7,097 bases of DNA from Alphaproteobacteria bacterium (lineage in GTDB: Bacteria > Pseudomonadota > Alphaproteobacteria > Puniceispirillales > Puniceispirillaceae), in contig JAKMFG010000285.1 of assembly GCA_022425565.1 (NCBI GenBank), forward strand, positions 1 to 7,097, in the 5' to 3' direction. The translations under genes and the position numbers were made by a program. Below the pieces are notes generated by a model that saw only the letters and a program-made list of their open reading frames with translations, made no database searches and was not told the DNA's origin. Each line of letters starts with the position of its first letter. Position 1 is the stretch's first letter. This document shows positions 6,119 to 7,097 of the stretch, piece by piece.

Positions 6119-6796
6119 ATGATGTACAACCCGGCAGCTCCAGACGGCAGGAACGCCTCTCTCGACAGTGCAGTCTCGCCTGACGGGCAGCCCGATGCCG
6201 GCACCACCTACCGGGTGCCGCCGCGCTGCGGTGTTGCCGTGCGGGTGGCGGCCGGGCGGTCGATCAGGGTGATCAACACCCATGGCACGCAGGTCTGCGA
6301 CTTCTGGGCCATTTGTGACGGCGCGCCGCATGAATTCCTGTCAATGGCGCATTGCCATACCGAAACAGGCGGCATCATGCCTGCGCTCGGCGATGTCATG
6401 GTCAGCAACCGGCGGCGGCCCATGCTGACGATCACGTCGGATGACAGCCCGGGCGTGCATGACAGGGTCATCGCCAGCTGCGACTGGCCGCGCTATCAGG
6501 TGCTGGGATGCACCGAATATCATGATAATTGCGCGGATAATTTCCGCATGGCGCTGATGGCGATCGGCGAGGCGGCGGTGCATGTGCCGGACCCGTTCAA
6601 CCTGTGGATGAACATTCCGGTGTCGCCGCAGGGCCGGATCAGCTGGGAAGCGCCGGTCTCCTCCGCCGGTCACAGCATCGTCATGCGTGCCGAAACAGAT
6701 ATCATCGCGGTGATGTCGGCCTGCCCGCAGGACCTGACCCCGGTGAATGGGGATGGGCTGGCCCCGACCGAGCTGCATTTCCGGATCGAGGGTTAG
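6119..6796 (+). CDS. DUF1989 (urea carboxylase-associated / carboxyguanidine deiminase-type) protein
   Basis: This is a 225-residue protein. After a variable 30-residue N-terminus comes the DUF1989 domain: NTHGTQVCDFWA (53-64), GDVMVSNRRRPML (91-103), TSDDSPGVHD (106-115), CDWPRYQVLG (121-130), EYHDNCADNF (133-142), DPFNLWMNIPV (158-168), and near the end SACPQDLTPVNG (200-211). H114, C121, H135 and C202 are candidate metal or catalytic residues by conservation; this is my inference. In guanidine degradation, two DUF1989 subunits (CgdA and CgdB) hydrolyse carboxyguanidine made by guanidine carboxylase. Here there is a single gene, with no carboxylase, allophanate hydrolase or transporter of that pathway in view, so its substrate may differ. 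The gene follows pirin by 9 nt, with the pirin stop running into its AAGG. ATG codons at 6119 and 6122 are both usable. Confidence 0.92.
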   Translation: MMYNPAAPDGRNASLDSAVSPDGQPDAGTTYRVPPRCGVAVRVAAGRSIRVINTHGTQVCDFWAICDGAPHEFLSMAHCHTETGGIMPALGDVMVSNRRRPMLTITSDDSPGVHDRVIASCDWPRYQVLGCTEYHDNCADNFRMALMAIGEAAVHVPDPFNLWMNIPVSPQGRISWEAPVSSAGHSIVMRAETDIIAVMSACPQDLTPVNGDGLAPTELHFRIEG

Positions 6797-6806
6797 CCTG
6801 GGCGCG

Positions 6807-7097
6807 TCAGTCCCGGGCCGATGTGATGTGGATGCAGGGCTCCGGGCTGCCAAGCAGGCCGACCATTGAATCAGGCTCCGCCGCCAATACGGAAAACCCT
6901 GCCTCTGCCAGCAGCTGGCGCAATTCTTCTTCGCCGAAATAGGCATAGAAGCGCCCAGCCGCATCGCGCGCCTCGTCTTCGCCAAGTTTCAGCCCCATAT
7001 AGAACAGCCCGCCCGGGCGGATCGCCCGGTGAATCCTGGCAAGGTTTGCCGGCATCTCGGCGCGCGGGGCATGAAGCAGGCTGAAGCTTGCCCAGAC
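6807..7097 (-). CDS. Class I SAM-dependent methyltransferase, N-terminus cut by window edge
   Basis: The minus strand encodes 96 residues from the right edge to TGA 6809-6807; the start lies beyond 7097. The visible part is the C-terminal half of a Rossmann-like methyltransferase. WASFSLLHAPRAEMPANLAR matches the motif II region of small class I enzymes and their following helix. IRPGGLFYMGLK is the post-motif III strand with its LxPGG-type turn. RFYAYFGEEELRQLLAEAGF is the typical lid and C-terminal helix. The SAM-binding GxGxG motif would be upstream, off the window, so the substrate cannot be assigned. It converges on the DUF1989 gene with 10 bp between the stops. ATG 7055-7053 is internal and not the true start, because the homologous region continues through it. 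Confidence 0.88.
   Translation of the reverse strand, partial: VWASFSLLHAPRAEMPANLARIHRAIRPGGLFYMGLKLGEDEARDAAGRFYAYFGEEELRQLLAEAGFSVLAAEPDSMVGLLGSPEPCIHITSARD

Noticed and set aside
6794..6809. Bidirectional terminator between the convergent DUF1989 and methyltransferase genes
   Set aside because: Only 10 bp separate the stops and no hairpin with a T-run is visible there.

Overview
The window is GC-rich by eye, with strong G/C preference at codon third positions. It carries eight protein-coding genes packed almost end to end, two of them cut by the window edges. Base composition, codon use and the mix of families (FAD monooxygenase, Gfo/Idh/MocA dehydrogenase, DMT exporter, DUF1989) suggest an alphaproteobacterium, possibly marine. 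That placement is inference; no rRNA, tRNA or other marker gene is present. I see no transposase, phage gene, CRISPR array or RNA gene.

Left part (1-2411, minus strand): a three-gene run read right to left. It starts with a Gfo/Idh/MocA-family NAD(P)-dependent oxidoreductase (2411-1470). Next is an overlapping 86-residue unknown protein (1485-1225), then a flavin-dependent aromatic-type monooxygenase (from 1151, cut by the left edge). A good ribosome-binding site and a candidate sigma70 promoter with an operator-like dyad lie upstream of 2411. The set resembles a small oxidative catabolic operon of unknown substrate.

Centre (2412-5091): a divergent intergenic region leads to a plus-strand EamA/DMT transporter, whose start codon is uncertain. 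After it comes a short non-coding stretch with a perfect TTGACA element, a GC dyad lying in the promoter spacer, and an array of 7-bp direct repeats (consensus GTTTGCA). This precedes a 102-residue small protein and, 9 nt later, a HI0933/YhiN-family flavoprotein; the two look co-transcribed.

Right part (5092-7097): a pirin-family cupin with all four metal ligands is followed 9 nt later by a DUF1989 (urea carboxylase-associated/carboxyguanidine deiminase-type) protein, probably as one operon. A SAM-dependent methyltransferase converges from the right edge on the minus strand.

No clearly new multi-gene system is visible. The best leads are the repeat-bearing leader at 3497-3588, the conserved-looking but unknown small proteins at 1225-1485 and 3589-3897, and the stand-alone DUF1989 gene paired with pirin.
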